Assembly (NCBI GenBank): GCA_034008185.1
Contig: CM067109.1
Span: 60,752,801 to 60,816,800 of the forward strand
Direction: 5' to 3'
From: Gorsachius magnificus
Taxonomy: Eukaryota > Chordata > Aves > Pelecaniformes > Ardeidae
DNA length: 64,000 nucleotides
Both the position numbers and the translations under genes were made by a program. Shown piece after piece: positions 55,401 through 63,920 of the stretch. The number at the start of each line of letters is the position of its first letter. Position 1 is the first letter of the stretch. Below the pieces are notes generated by a model. It saw only the letters and a program-made list of their open reading frames with translations, had not been told where the DNA came from and did not search any database.

Positions 55401-55659
55401 AGGGCAGGGCTTCTCTCCTTACTTGGCACAAGCCACTGATGCACATGTCCAGGGATTCAGTGTAGCACCGGGTCCCATCCAGAACCTTTGGCGCCAGCTC
55501 CACAACCAAGGCTGCTCCTCTGGCCTGGCACTTCAGTGAGCATGGGTTGTCGGGGTCGTTAAGGACAGGGAGCCACTCGTAAAACTGTCCCTGGTACTTG
55601 ACATCGTTGTGAGCAGAGCACTGCTGGGCACGAAAATCACCTGCTTCTGGTGGGCAGTC
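1329..55659 (-). CDS. ADAMTSL1: ADAMTSL1 (punctin-1), internal part of gene, nine exons
   Basis: This is the internal part of the gene for ADAMTS-like protein 1, a secreted extracellular-matrix glycoprotein that resembles the ancillary domains of ADAMTS proteases but lacks the metalloprotease domain. Nine exons join in order A to I (highest to lowest coordinate) with matching phases, giving 417 codons plus one base without a stop. The translation runs through the cysteine-rich module, the spacer and thrombospondin repeats 2-4. It follows remembered ADAMTSL1 more closely than its paralogue ADAMTSL3: for example [21 protein letters not shown] and [12 protein letters not shown]. All introns are GT-AG. 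The start codon, signal peptide and TSR1 lie beyond the right edge; the C-terminal exons lie beyond the left edge. The short 525-residue punctin form described in human has four TSRs, so exon I would carry its last one. The paralogue assignment rests on memory of the protein, not on a search. Confidence 0.95.
1477..2741 (-). other. ADAMTSL1 intron H-I (1265 bases)
   Basis: This is a GT-AG intron between the two halves of TSR4. Its 3' end on the sense strand is an unusually C-rich polypyrimidine tract (1479-1496), which reads as G runs on the plus strand. Apart from this nothing recognisable was seen. Confidence 0.9.
2742..2946 (-). CDS. ADAMTSL1: ADAMTSL1 exon H: TSR3 and start of TSR4
   Basis: This 205-base exon enters in phase 2 and ends on a codon boundary. 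It encodes [18 protein letters not shown], then [20 protein letters not shown], then [18 protein letters not shown] and [15 protein letters not shown]3 starts at the tryptophans; WTAC fits the C-mannosylation pattern WXXC, and CSSSCGGG fits the POFUT2 O-fucosylation motif. CNIFDCP closes TSR3, and KWLAQEWSP begins TSR4. The acceptor is TTTCCCCAG before ATGGGA; the donor is CCCG followed by GTAATC. Confidence 0.97.
2947..6736 (-). other. ADAMTSL1 intron G-H (3790 bases)
   Basis: This is an ordinary AT-rich intron with a short T run at 3843-3856 and an A run at 6675-6689. It contains the longest chance open frame of the window (173 codons, minus strand, 4670-5191), which shows no domain, conserved motif or splice context. 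No repeat family was recognised. Confidence 0.9.
6675..6689. repeat. A15 homopolymer
   Basis: There are fifteen consecutive A on the plus strand about 50 bases left of the exon G donor, which is U-rich in the pre-mRNA just downstream of the microexon. Confidence 0.9.
6737..6787 (-). CDS. ADAMTSL1: ADAMTSL1 exon G: 51-base linker microexon between TSR2 and TSR3
   Basis: This exon of only 51 bases was found by looking for the residues missing between TSR2 and TSR3. It encodes [16 protein letters not shown], with Ser and Arg made by the split codons on either side. Entered and left in phase 2, it can be skipped without shifting the frame. The donor, CTCG followed by GTACGT, is good. The acceptor, TTCCTAACAG, follows a purine-interrupted and therefore weak polypyrimidine tract. 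The exon is isolated: 10.9 kb of intron lies upstream and 3.8 kb downstream. The residues match remembered ADAMTSL1 almost exactly, so it is a real exon and not a chance match. Confidence 0.93.
7448..7466. repeat. Short TTTG microsatellite
   Basis: About four TTTG units lie inside a T/G-rich stretch. Confidence 0.85.
8818..8853. repeat. Perfect inverted repeat, 14-base arms
   Basis: AAAACATTTCTCAC at 8818-8831 pairs perfectly with GTGAGAAATGTTTT at 8840-8853 around the loop TCATTGCA. The stem is too short for a miRNA precursor. Its origin is unknown. Confidence 0.85.
8960..9010 (+). mobile_element. Possible L2/MIR 3' end fragment
   Basis: TTATGAAGATTAAATAACAT followed by TTACAAAGCACTAGGTTAAT resembles the L2/MIR 3' region (GAGGATTAAATGAG then TGTAAAGCGCTTAG). 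The match is short and diverged, so it is weakly supported. Confidence 0.3.
17685..17823 (-). CDS. ADAMTSL1: ADAMTSL1 exon F: remainder of TSR2
   Basis: This 139-base exon runs from phase 1 to phase 2 and encodes [20 protein letters not shown], then [19 protein letters not shown], then LDPCPA. It completes TSR2; the C-terminal CNLDPCPA is the usual closing disulfide segment of a TSR. The acceptor is TGTATTGCAG before GTTACC; the donor is CAAG followed by GTCAGT. The split codon AG plus T gives Ser with exon G. Reading on into the following intron gives a short tail and a stop. Confidence 0.97.
17824..18438 (-). other. ADAMTSL1 intron E-F (615 bases)
   Basis: This short GT-AG intron splits TSR2 between CGG and YQL. 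Nothing else was seen in it. Confidence 0.92.
18439..18550 (-). CDS. ADAMTSL1: ADAMTSL1 exon E: end of spacer and start of TSR2
   Basis: This 112-base exon runs from phase 0 to phase 1. It encodes [18 protein letters not shown], then [19 protein letters not shown]. The first half is the last strand of the spacer. The second half opens thrombospondin type-1 repeat 2, with the CSASCGGG sequence that fits the O-fucosylation motif CXX(S/T)CXXG used by POFUT2. The acceptor is CTTTTTCAG before ATCCGC; the donor is GGAG followed by GTAATG. The Gly codon at the junction is split with exon F. The intron to exon F is only 615 bases, the shortest in the window. Confidence 0.96.
24985..26230. repeat. C-over-G skewed block with CCTAATCC-like words, possible degenerate satellite
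   Basis: The plus strand has a clear excess of C over G; for example 25681-25740 has 23 C and 8 G, and 25861-25920 has 19 C and 8 G. Words such as CCTAACCC, CCTAATC, CAATCCTAATCC, CCAATCC and CCCTAG recur irregularly. The flanking intron is AT-rich without this skew. It could be a decayed tandem repeat or an old insertion. Confidence 0.35.
27975..28140 (-). mobile_element. Ancient MIR-like SINE remnant
   Basis: The order GAGATGGAAAC, AAAGCACCAAGGGATAAAGG, TATTTCCCCTGTCATA, ACAGTGGAAAAACCAGGAAC and AGAGTCCAGCCCTCCTG mirrors the MIR-type core and flank (gatgg..aactgaggcacagag, acttgcccaaggtca, gtggcagagc.ggaa, ccaggtctcc). The trailing CTAACCAGGCTGCCTT resembles the usual end of this repeat. 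Similarity was judged by eye. Confidence 0.45.
29320..29477 (-). CDS. ADAMTSL1: ADAMTSL1 exon D: spacer core
   Basis: This 158-base exon enters in phase 1 and ends on a codon boundary. It encodes [19 protein letters not shown], then [19 protein letters not shown], then [13 protein letters not shown]. This is the central spacer region, with the family pattern of a Thr-Leu-Gln-Gly loop and a GPL(S/T)AD turn. The motif NSS in VDNSSID is a potential N-glycosylation site. The acceptor is TTTTGTCAG before ATTTGG; the donor is CAAG followed by GTGAGG. Confidence 0.96.
29813..29839. repeat. Perfect inverted repeat, 11-base arms
   Basis: AGTCATGCTCC at 29813-29823 pairs with GGAGCATGACT at 29829-29839 around the loop TATGT. 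It lies about 340 bases upstream of exon D in the transcript direction. Confidence 0.85.
30420..30640. promoter_or_regulatory. Candidate homeodomain-motif cluster (possible conserved noncoding element)
   Basis: TAATTAG occurs at 30498-30504 and 30525-30531, AATTAATTAATG at 30557-30568 and ATTAATGAATT at about 30609-30619. These cores recur within about 120 bases in non-repetitive AT-rich sequence. The composition resembles intronic conserved enhancers near matrix and developmental genes, but conservation cannot be judged from one sequence. Confidence 0.25.
32020..32051. repeat. Short TG-rich microsatellite
   Basis: A TGTGTGTGTGTG run is followed by degenerate TGCATGCATGTGCGTGC and, slightly further on, GA dinucleotides. 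Confidence 0.85.
32483..32557 (-). CDS. ADAMTSL1: ADAMTSL1 exon C: spacer, short symmetric exon
   Basis: This is a 75-base spacer exon, entered and left in phase 1, too short to stand out as an open reading frame. It encodes [19 protein letters not shown] and then GPDHL, the first beta-strand region of the spacer (ADAM_spacer1 type). The acceptor is CCTTCCCGCAG before TGGATG; the donor is TTAT followed by GTAAGT, a near-consensus site. The split codon completes as TAT (Tyr) with exon D. The exon is 25 codons and symmetric, so skipping would be frame-neutral, although it would delete a strand of the spacer fold. Confidence 0.94.
32558..38480 (-). other. ADAMTSL1 intron B-C (5923 bases)
   Basis: The main feature is the 270-base polypyrimidine microsatellite at 37131-37400. 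A moderately GC-rich stretch at about 37900-38240 has no recognised identity. The remainder is AT-rich with no repeats I can name. Confidence 0.9.
37131..37400. repeat. Polypyrimidine (CCTT/CCCT) microsatellite
   Basis: 263 of the 270 plus-strand bases are C or T, with interruptions at 37173, 37185, 37266, 37271, 37273, 37307 and 37385. Perfect CTTC and CCCT repeats occupy about 37311-37360. The sense strand of ADAMTSL1 is therefore GA-rich here, about 1.1 kb after the exon B donor. The open frames across it, rich in Ser/Pro/Leu or Arg/Glu/Gly, are artefacts of the repeat. Confidence 0.95.
38481..38607 (-). CDS. ADAMTSL1: ADAMTSL1 exon B: end of cysteine-rich module and start of spacer
   Basis: This 127-base exon runs from phase 0 to phase 1 and encodes [10 protein letters not shown] onward, ending QLSANK plus one base. 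It contains the highly conserved [14 protein letters not shown] motif (residues 14-27 of the exon), which closes the cysteine-rich module in ADAMTS-family proteins, followed by RLVRGQY leading into the spacer. The acceptor is TTTCTTGCCAG before ATCG; the donor is AAAC followed by GTAAGA. The split codon joins exon C as CTG (Leu). Confidence 0.97.
42386..42441 (+). repeat. Unnamed dispersed repeat, copy 1
   Basis: This block matches 43378-43433 at 46 of 56 positions without gaps and in the same orientation. Both start GCCTGGAAATG and share CTGAAGTAA, GTTTTCATA and ATTTCTATT. Weaker similarity continues for about 30 bases on the right (TAATGAAGCA against TAATAAAGCA). I do not recognise the family. 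Confidence 0.6.
43378..43433 (+). repeat. Unnamed dispersed repeat, copy 2
   Basis: This is the second copy of the repeat at 42386-42441, offset by 992 bases in direct orientation and about 82% identical over 56 bases. It lies about 490 bases left of the LTR palindrome, although no relation between the two is evident. Confidence 0.6.
43916..43979. repeat. Candidate 5-base target-site duplication (AGCAC) around the palindrome
   Basis: AGCAC at 43916-43920 and 43975-43979 abuts the palindrome ends exactly. A third AGCAC lies close by in AAGCACCAGG (about 43982-43986), so chance cannot be fully excluded. Confidence 0.5.
43921..43974. mobile_element. 54-base palindrome of LTR-like termini with flanking 5-base direct repeats
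   Basis: Arms of 23 bases (43921-43943 and 43952-43974) are reverse complements at 22 of 23 positions, 21 of them in one uninterrupted block, around an 8-base loop AGTTAATG. The outer ends, TCTCCTGG and CCAGGACA, and the inner word TTTCAGCTGGGATAG match, from memory, the 5' terminus of a common avian ERV LTR (TG...CA type). AGCAC occurs immediately on both sides (43916-43920 and 43975-43979), the length of a target-site duplication made by ERVL-class integrases. No LTR body, poly(A) signal or internal region is present. The family match is from memory and needs a repeat-library check. Confidence 0.6.
50789..50932. repeat. Purine-rich (GAAA/GGAA) tract
   Basis: The plus strand is dominated by GA, with degenerate AGAAAGAA and GGAAGAAGG units and a central GGGGGCGGGGG. 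The sense strand of ADAMTSL1 is pyrimidine-rich here. It is less pure than the tract at 37.1-37.4 kb. Confidence 0.75.
54912..55010 (-). mobile_element. Ancient MIR-like SINE remnant
   Basis: TTTTAACAGACAGGGAAGCT, then GAGGGCCAAGGAGTTG, then CTTGCTTAGTCCTGTGACAA and ATCGATGGCAGA align word by word with the reverse complement of the MIR core (ACAGATGGGGAAACTGAGGC, AAGTGACTTGCCCAAGGTCA, AGTGGCAGAG). The orientation is therefore minus. Divergence is high, as expected for this old family. Confidence 0.55.
55423..55659 (-). CDS. ADAMTSL1: ADAMTSL1 exon A: cysteine-rich module, first part
   Basis: This 237-base exon encodes 79 codons in phase 0 at both ends, starting [14 protein letters not shown] and ending DMCISGLCQ. 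It opens the cysteine-rich module that follows TSR1 in ADAMTS and ADAMTSL proteins. Seven cysteines are present, as is the family-typical stretch [14 protein letters not shown] (residues 52-65 of the exon). The acceptor reads TTTTCTGCAG before GAC, and the donor is CAA followed by GTAAGG. Skipping the exon would keep the frame but remove much of the disulfide-bonded module, so that is unlikely to yield a working protein. The adjoining introns are very long: at least 8.3 kb upstream and 16.8 kb downstream. Confidence 0.96.
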
Positions 55660-58600
55660 CTGCAGAAAAGAAAGAGGAGAAGGTCAGCAGGTCTATTTGG
55701 GACAGCCGGTCACAGTCTCATGCAGCCAGCTGAGCTCCACACCTGCCAGATGTAGAGAGTTTTTCTGTTTAGACAAAGAAGACAGATTGAAATAGCTACA
55801 GCTACACATAATTCAGCTGGATAATTATACCTTTCTTTCTTATTTCCTCAAAAGTGTTGAAAGAACATCAAGACCATGTGTAAATATGCTTGGGACATAA
55901 GAAATGCACTGTATGTGTCTTAACCACAGCCCTGAAATGCTCTTTCTGAATTTCTTTCCACTTGTGCACATATGCAGAGAAGTGTGTGTGCACAGCCACT
56001 CTCTTCCAGCCAAATCTTCATCTTTGTTTGAAGAGAAAGAGAAAAGAATTACGTGATTTAATTGTTTACTTATTTAAGCTCTCCTTGCTAGCTTTTTTTC
56101 GCCTCAGTGACCTAAATTAGTTGGCAGGGCTACAAGACTCAGAAAAATGTGATACATATTTGCATTTCTTTAACTTAAGATTTCATAACTCACATAACTA
56201 GTGACTTACTATTATTTTACTGGGAAGACCTTTAAAAAGCTCCTTTGTTAATCCTTCAGGAGGTTTGAGAGACATATAAACCTTACTCTGAACCCAGTGC
56301 ACCTGATATAAAAACCAAAGACCACTCATGCTACTTAAAGTCTTGTGTTGATGAGAATATGAGGCTTTTCTTACCCACATATAATTCCTTGCCATCATTT
56401 AGCACTGAAAACCATGAGTCAAGTTCTCAAGAGAGCAAGAAGAGCTTCAAAATCATGGGACTTCAGGCAAAATAAACATGAGTTCTATTTCCTTTCCAGT
56501 TTTTGATCCTTGAAGAATGATATTTCAAGTTTTCCTGTGCAAGCAACCATAAAGGCTAGAGATTCATTGGTTTTTTTAGCGGTAATCTGAATTTCTCACA
56601 TAATTATGGGAATACAGGAGCTAAGCTTTAGGAAAAACATTAAACATCATGAGAACTGTAATAAAAAAGCAAATGTTGGCAATATGGCTGCCTCAGATTA
56701 TTAAGGTCCCATAATCCTCCACCTTGCTGCTGTAAGGAAATCTGCTTCTTCATGAAATCTGGTCAAACACCAGGTGAAATGAATATCTGTTGTACCCTGT
56801 GCTTGAGGACTGTAACATGTTTTTTTACAAAGAAACATAAATGTTGAATATAGGCTTGATAGGGAATGATTTTGATGTATATACAACCACATAACTAGAA
56901 AATATCCTTATAAGATGCCTGTATTCTCTGTCCTTGAACTACTTCATCCTATAGAAATTCAAGTATCATTACTTACAACCTTATTCACAGACTTCTTATC
57001 CTCCCAGCTAGGAAAGCCTTACTGTTATTGAGGAAAAATATCTCCTCTGAGGTTTAAATAATCACTTCTGTTTCTCAGACCTTTTCCTACACCTTCTTTC
57101 ACTAATGCTTTTCTGCTTCTTTTAAATAAGGCAGATTATTACAGCTTTCAGTATGAATGGCATGGGGGGCTGCATGGCACTTTATGACATTAAAGAATCA
57201 CTTTGTAGCATTAAGGACTGAAATAAAACCTGTCTTAAAGATCAGCTTTCAAATCTTCTCTTGGAGAAAATTGTCTATTAATTTGTCATTTGTGTACCCT
57301 TAGCTCAAACCCAGGATAACCAATCTGGCCTCTCATTCACTGTATGGTGGCAATGTGGTTATGTCCATTTTGTTTGAATGTGGATCACACCAGTCCAAAT
57401 ATTTCTTATAGTGAACTATACACAAATGCAAGCTATGGCCTTAAGCCACAGATCTTCAGCTAATTTGCTTTGTACCATGAGAGTAAATTCTCAGTTAATT
57501 TGCTTTGTGTTTGAGTGTGACACAGCCCCAAAATAATGGGTCAATCTCCAGCCAAAAGTTCTTCTAAGTACAAGAGAATAGTGTTCCTGTTACAAAAGGC
57601 TAAATGGATTAAGGTCTAAGAGAAAAAAAGGCTTTGAGCTAATTCTTGCTCTAGAAAAATATGTATCAAAGAGCAATAATCCAGAGCTCATTCATCCTTT
57701 TTCAAAGTGGAGGTTGAAAGTCCAAGCTCATAACTGGAGTTTTACTGCTTGATTACTTAGACAGCAGGCAGTTTTTATTTTCACATGTTACAGAAGATTA
57801 AAAAAAAGTAAAATGTTGGAAGTATTTCAGTTTGATTTTAAAATTTATGGAAAAACTTAGAGCCAATCAGGCCCTTTTTGTGATCTGGACAAACTGTTCA
57901 TACAGGGCAAAGTTTGGACAGCAGCACAGAGTAAAGAGAGCAGAAAAATATGTGGGAAATTCATTATTCCCCTATAGCTGTGTAATTAGAGAAAAAGTGG
58001 TCTTTATGTTCTGCTTTTAAACAGAGGACGAACAAGACAGTTACAGCTTGACCCAAGATCTGGTTTAGCTCTATTTTCAAATGTAGAAGAGACAAGCAAA
58101 GAGGGACACTGTGGCCTTATCTCCTGCCACAATTTCTTCTGGTGCATACTCTTCTCTGAATTTTTCTATCCATAAATGAATACAGTCAGGTCTATTGGCT
58201 TGGCTTAGGCTTGTTGCAGAGATCCAAGCCAACTCTCTTGTTTGGTTCAAGCTTGGCTCTACCTTTGAAACTTCCTGGCTTGCAATAGCTTTATTTTTAC
58301 AAAGGCAGAAAGGCCCAATAAAGCACACGACACACAGAGTTCATAATCCTGCTTTGTACAGCATTCAATACTATGTTTGTTGCATTGGATTTTATTTTTA
58401 AAGAAAGAAAAAATGTACACTCAACATAACAAGCTTTCAGGACACGGCAGGTGACCAGGACCAATGTTAAATACTTCTAGTCTTTGATATCATGATCAAA
58501 ATAAAACAATGGTTTTAAATAGTAGAGCTTGTGTTTAAAAAAGTTTTCATGTGAAACTTGAAGCCATTCAAAGAATACATTCAAGCAGTCAGAAACGCAG

Positions 58601-58949
58601 ACATGCATACTTATCTTGGCACACAGATATGAAAAAAGGTCACAGTCTGGCCCACTACTTTTCTCCTACTGAAATCCTGAATCCTAAATCTACCTGAAGG
58701 ACTTGAAAATCCCTTCCCCTCAGGGCTGAACTTTCCTTCCTGTTAGGAAAGCACATATGTACTTGCACCTACATACATAACACCTGCATAATGTTTTTTT
58801 ATACCAAAATGGACAATGTTAAGACAATTAGTGGTCTGAATATTACCCATCATTAGACACAGGTCACCGAGACTGAAATAGTAGAAGCTGTATGGAACTT
58901 GGCATTGCTTATTAATCTCTTGTCCATGGGTTCTTTTTTCTTTTTAAAC

Positions 58950-59080
58950 TTACTATTTATTGTTTGTATTACATGTCAGTGGGGATCAGAGCCTCTTCGT
59001 GCTGGGCTTTGTGCAATCATATAATGAAAGACAGATATAAGCTCACTGCCTATAAATGAATATTGTAGTTGCTGAAATAA
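58950..59080. mobile_element. Ancient MIR/L2-like retroelement remnant
   Basis: The stretch containing TTATTGTTTGTATTACATG, GGGGATCAGAGCC, GTGCTGGGCTTTGTGCAATC and ATAATGAAAGACAG, followed by a CTGCC...AAT...AATA tail, follows the order of a degenerate repeat that is common in reptile and bird genomes (GGATCAGGGCCCCATTGTGC type). The match is by memory and is clearly diverged, consistent with an old insertion. I cannot assign family or orientation without a library search. Confidence 0.5.
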
Positions 59081-61370
59081 CAGATAAGGCAAACCCAGTG
59101 CTTTGTTACATATTCTACAAGCAGTGAATTGCTATTTTCTTCCAAATAGTTTGCACACCTTTAGATAAGAGCGTTTGCCATTTTGAGGCAGTCTTCCTGT
59201 GCCTCATTTCTGCAGTGCTGGCTCCTGGACAGGAGAAACTATAGACTCTGACTCTACAAACCCTTTTCCCTTTTAAAAAAATCAGCCTGCTTTCAGTATG
59301 TACATGGGGGCTTGGTGGAAGGGGATCCTCTAAAGCTGCCAGCTAGTGCTGCTTCATTGGCCTGAGTGAAGTTATGTGTTTACTCCATCTAAGGGTCTGA
59401 TCCTGGAAGCTATCTACCAGTATGCAATTTGTCTACCTGCACACCAGATAGACAGACATGGTTGTGCCCACAATTTGAGACAGCCAGAAGTCACGGGCCA
59501 AGTGAGTGTGGCAGTGAACCCAAGGTAGCATATCTTTGCATGGGATGTGTAGTTCTGCGAGGTATTTTACTAACCACATCCTCATGGCCTGTGTTTGGCT
59601 TGGAGCATGCGGCACCACTGGTATCTGGCCACAGAAGCACTACAGTCCTGGTTCAGGTTACTCCAACTTTGGTGCTATATTCAAATCTTACCAGTTTTGT
59701 TTTCCTTTGGAAATTATCTGTGGGCCCCTGCAGACATGAGGGACTGCTGCCGTTGCACTCCTTGAAGAATCAGAGAGAACTAATAAACTTGAAAGTTTCA
59801 TCTAAGTCCATTTATCTTCAAGCTTCCTATTCATTAAGACTTTTTAGGGAAGACAATTTCCAGTGAACGGGCAACAACTGTTTCTCCTCTAACTCCATGA
59901 GTCCTAGATGGCTGTTTCATGACCTTTAACTTGTGAAAGCTCACAAGATATTCCTGAAACACTGAGCCTGTGCTGGATACCTATAATCTCTGTTCATCCT
60001 GTCAGGTCAAGATTTCCTCCACTGCAATGAAAATATGTATCATTTTAAAGATGATCAGAAACGCTTTGATGTACGAAGCCTGTTTTAAAATAAACATGGG
60101 ATTTTCATCTTCACCTCTCAGGCACCTAATGCTGGCCATATTATTACCATTACGGCTTCATTCGCTTCCTCAAATCCTTTTTTTTTTAAAAAAAATTGAC
60201 CTCTTATTTGACCCTATTGTAATTCATAAGGTCCATGGAGTTTTGCCATGTTTGAATCCCATTCAAAAAAATTTCTATTAATCAGCAAACCAGTGGAAAA
60301 GATAAGATGAATCCCAGATGTCCCTTGATGGTGATAGGGAGATCAGATTTCATGGGACAAAAGAGGGTCAGGCTTTTTAAAGTTTACTTAGTGGGTGAAA
60401 TGTGGACGATCATATCTAAGCTACGATAGGTGGAAACAGTCGAGGAACCTTCAAACAGTTTACAATATATGTGCTTGTATATTTGCAGAGGCCAAGAATG
60501 ATTTACTATACCTGGAGCTTTCCCTCTGTGCAAAAAATTACTAACAACTGGACTACTCTGTGCAGTATCTGACAGAGCAGCTTATTGAACCGGTTCCATG
60601 AAGTATGCACAACGTTTCAGCTGCACCGACTTCCCTACTGAGAAATTGCCCAAGACAAAATAAGAACTTTAGGCAACAGTATGGAGACTTAGGAGATCTA
60701 GGGAGTGGAAAATCCACTCAGCCTTGGAGCCTTGGTGAATTCCCTGCTTGAATTAAGTTTCTTGCAACCAGGTTTTTCACTAGACTACTGTGAATTTCTA
60801 AATAGCTTAGGATCATCGCAGCTGCTTAGGTTGAGAGCGGCTCATACTATAGCTTTCTCTGACAACCAAGACATTGTAGTATCTGACAGAGACAAGCATG
60901 AGAGAAATAATATGAACAAAGTAAATGGGGGAATATAGCAGATGCTTCTAATTTATATTAAATAAACGTGGAGTAGAGATGAGGGCTAAACCAGTGAAGT
61001 ATAAATCTAAACCTCCATGAATATTTGTCATTAGAAATATTTATAAAAACAATTTTTGACAAAAAAAGCTTTTTTAAAGAATGTTCCAATTTTTGGTAAA
61101 TAATTCACCATGCACCTTTTCATGCCATTTTAAAATTTTTGTTTGTTTATACCTTTTAAAGTCACACGTTTAAAGTAGATACAGTAACTTGTATTTCAGC
61201 TTGACAAATTTCCAAATATTTCAGTCAGAAACTAATACAAATACTTAATATTAGAGTACATTTTCCTAAAAGCACCATGGGTTCCACATTGGAAGATCAA
61301 AAAGAGATGTTCAAATTAAAAAAAAAGTAATTATTATCAGAAATATTGAATTTAAATCTATGAATCATCC

Positions 61371-61402
61371 AGAGTCCTGAAGAGTCCTGAACAGAGTCCT
61401 GA
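61371..61402. repeat. Three copies of AGAGTCCTGA
   Basis: The 10-base unit AGAGTCCTGA occurs at 61371, 61381 and 61393, with a two-base spacer (AC) before the third copy. It is a small, apparently recent slippage repeat. Confidence 0.9.
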
Positions 61403-62510
61403 AATGCCACTGTCATAGAAATGATCCAGGTTATTTGGTCTACAAAGATTCTTGATGCATTTATACATAATGGCAGCAATAGGGTTTAATTTGTTCTATT
61501 TTTTAATAGGCAAAGATTCACAGGTCTGCTTGCTGAGAAGGTAGCAAATCCAGGAGTCAAAGCTGCTGCCATTAGCAGCATACTAAAAGAATTTGTTTCC
61601 AAGTACAAAGAAATAATTCCTAGATGACACACTGAGGTTTTAAAATGCACCCATTTAGAAATAAGATGGTAGTTATTAAAATCCAGCATTTTGAAGAACA
61701 GGCTGTAGTCACAATAAATGTTCTGAGTTTGGAAGAATATCCACTTAGAAGTAAACTGACATCAAGTAAATCTGGTGTTTGTAAGGAGATACGTGTAGTG
61801 CTTATACTTTTAAAAAAAAAATTTATTTATTTTACTGCAAAACGCAAACTGGGAGATTTGATTGCAAGACTTCACATGGCATTTCTAGCCACTAAAGGGT
61901 AGAAAAATTAAACCCTATTAATCATTTTTGTAGCTCTGAAAAAATTCTACCTGGCGATGATGTTTTTCATACAGGCAGGCCGACATTTCTGAGAATTATG
62001 CACTTATATGGAAGTTTAGGTTTGACACTTTCCATCAGGCCGAACTTTGGTGCATGGAAAGAAGATAGTGCTATTTTGTGGAAAGTAAGATGGGCAATAT
62101 CGGTGCTGGTGTGTACAAAATGCAGCATGAGCTGATAAGAAACAGGGATGGAAGTAGCTTGTCTGAACGCAAGCCAAAAAATGGGGGATGTCATTATAGT
62201 TGGTATTTCAGCCAAGTGAAGAAAGTGAGGTATATATCAAGAGAGCTGCAGGTGGTGTTTACAAGTTTTGGTGCTCTGATTAATGGGATCTACCATCTAC
62301 AAATTTTATTTTAGGCTTAATGGAGCTGCTCAAAAACTTGTCAAAAGAGCTAGCAATGTTGTGCAGCTTCCAGCATTGTCTATTTTCATGTCAAACAGCA
62401 AAATCTCAAAAGCAGCATTATATGTAGTGTTCGTCATCATTCTGGCAGGTATAAGCAAGCAAATATGGAAAGCAAAGTCCTTTGGGAATGAAGTGCCAGT
62501 TGCGTGCATC

Positions 62511-62530
62511 TTTTTTTTTTTTTTTTTTTT
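62511..62530. repeat. T20 homopolymer
   Basis: There are twenty consecutive T on the plus strand (A20 on the sense strand of ADAMTSL1). No retrocopy was recognised upstream of the A run and no target-site duplication was seen, so this is treated as a simple mononucleotide repeat. Confidence 0.9.
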
Positions 62531-63860
62531 AATTTCTGGTCTGATTCAGAAAGCAGTGCAATAAAAGGAAAAATACCAGGAAAAATAAAAATGTTTTCAA
62601 TCATAAAAAGGGGTTTGATAGTTGAGGAGAATGAAGAGAGAAGGCATGAGTACAGTACACATTCCAAGAAACATCCTTCAGATAAATTTTCATGTAAATG
62701 GGGGAAGAGAAAGCAAAAAATAGCATAGTGGCAGAAGGACTGAAAAAGAGAAAGGGCAAATGAGGTAGCACAATAGCCTGGTACAAAAGCTGGAGAGAAT
62801 CTGGCAAATCAGAATGTGCCTAGAAGAAGGAACAGAGAGCGTGCTATCTTAAAAAACCCCAAACCCCCCCAAAACCCCAAACTACTAAAAAAGTCCTTCT
62901 CGCAGTTTGGAAATATTTTTGTTTATTTTGCATAATGTTTATTATAACAACCCAGCTAGATACAAATACATGTTTTCATTGCGTTCAGAGTAATTTTCTA
63001 AAGAAAAACAAATTACTCCCTCTCTCCCCCCATGATTACATTCTAAAATGGCTGGAAACATACTTGGAGTCAGTATGAATAGTAAGAAGAAAAAAGCGGA
63101 TGCAATTCAACCCTAATCATCTTCAGATTCCCTCATTCCTTCTTTTACTATTTACACATGTGGTTTCATACCCATAATCTTTCCAGTTTCTGATCAACAC
63201 CAGGCAATGCAAGTGGTGAACATACTGGACTGGATTTGTTCTTTTAAGGACTGCTCAGAAGCTTTGTAGACAGCAGTATCAATCTCTCTTATAGCCTATA
63301 CTATGTAAAATGGTTCAGCATCCCTAGAATAATACAGGTCACTGAAGAAACAGGCATGCCACTCTTTCCCCTTGCTTCTCTTTATCTCATTCTTTTTTTT
63401 CCCCCTGTAATTTAATTTCAGGATGAATTAAAAGCAGCTGTAGCAAAATCTTGCAAATGATAGTGCCTATGAAAATGTGTTCATTGCCAGACTCCAAGAA
63501 GTATTCTTCCCATTCTCCAATTTCACCTTTGAAATAAAGAGTTTGCTTTTAGTATATGTGACTACCCACCCTTTCCTGTAAGAAGACAGTCATATAAACA
63601 AAAACATGACAGTTCACAGAAAGACAGTTTGCAGAAAATAAAAAGACTGGTTATTTTATGAACAATAACACCAGTCCTCAAGTTATGCACAAGCTAATGA
63701 TAATGAAAACTTATATTTCAAGACACACTGATTTCCACAGGAATCAAAAAGGGATTTTCCACAATGCTTGATAGCTAGCTTCATTTGCAGGGGTGTAATG
63801 GGGAGTTTTGCTCCCCATTTTCCTTTAAAGCAACATACTGTCATCTAACAGATGAAAATG

Positions 63861-63920
63861 TAGAATCATAGAATCATTTGGCTGGAAATAGATCATTGAT
63901 TCCAACTGTATCAAGGTAGG
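63861..63920 (-). mobile_element. CR1-type LINE 3' end fragment
   Basis: The plus strand reads TAGAATCATAGAATCATTTG, then GCTGGAAATAGATCATTGAT and TCCAACTG. This is the reverse complement of the avian CR1 3' terminus, whose sense strand ends in ATTCTATG-type octamer repeats, so the element lies on the minus strand. Homology past about 63915 is unclear, and more of the element may continue beyond the window. It is a main reason for assigning the window to a bird. Confidence 0.75.

Larger units (their letters stand above)
38608..55422 (-). other. ADAMTSL1 intron A-B (16815 bases)
   Basis: This is the longest complete intron here. It contains two diverged copies of an unnamed repeat (42386-42441 and 43378-43433), the 54-base LTR-terminus palindrome at 43921-43974, a purine-rich tract at 50789-50932 and a MIR-like remnant at about 54912-55010. 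Small tandem units occur (for example at 48938-48968). No exon was found. Confidence 0.9.

Noticed and set aside
62437..62667. A20 run on the minus strand as the tail of a retrocopied gene
   Set aside because: The sequence before the A run shows no recognisable gene or SINE, and no target-site duplication was found.
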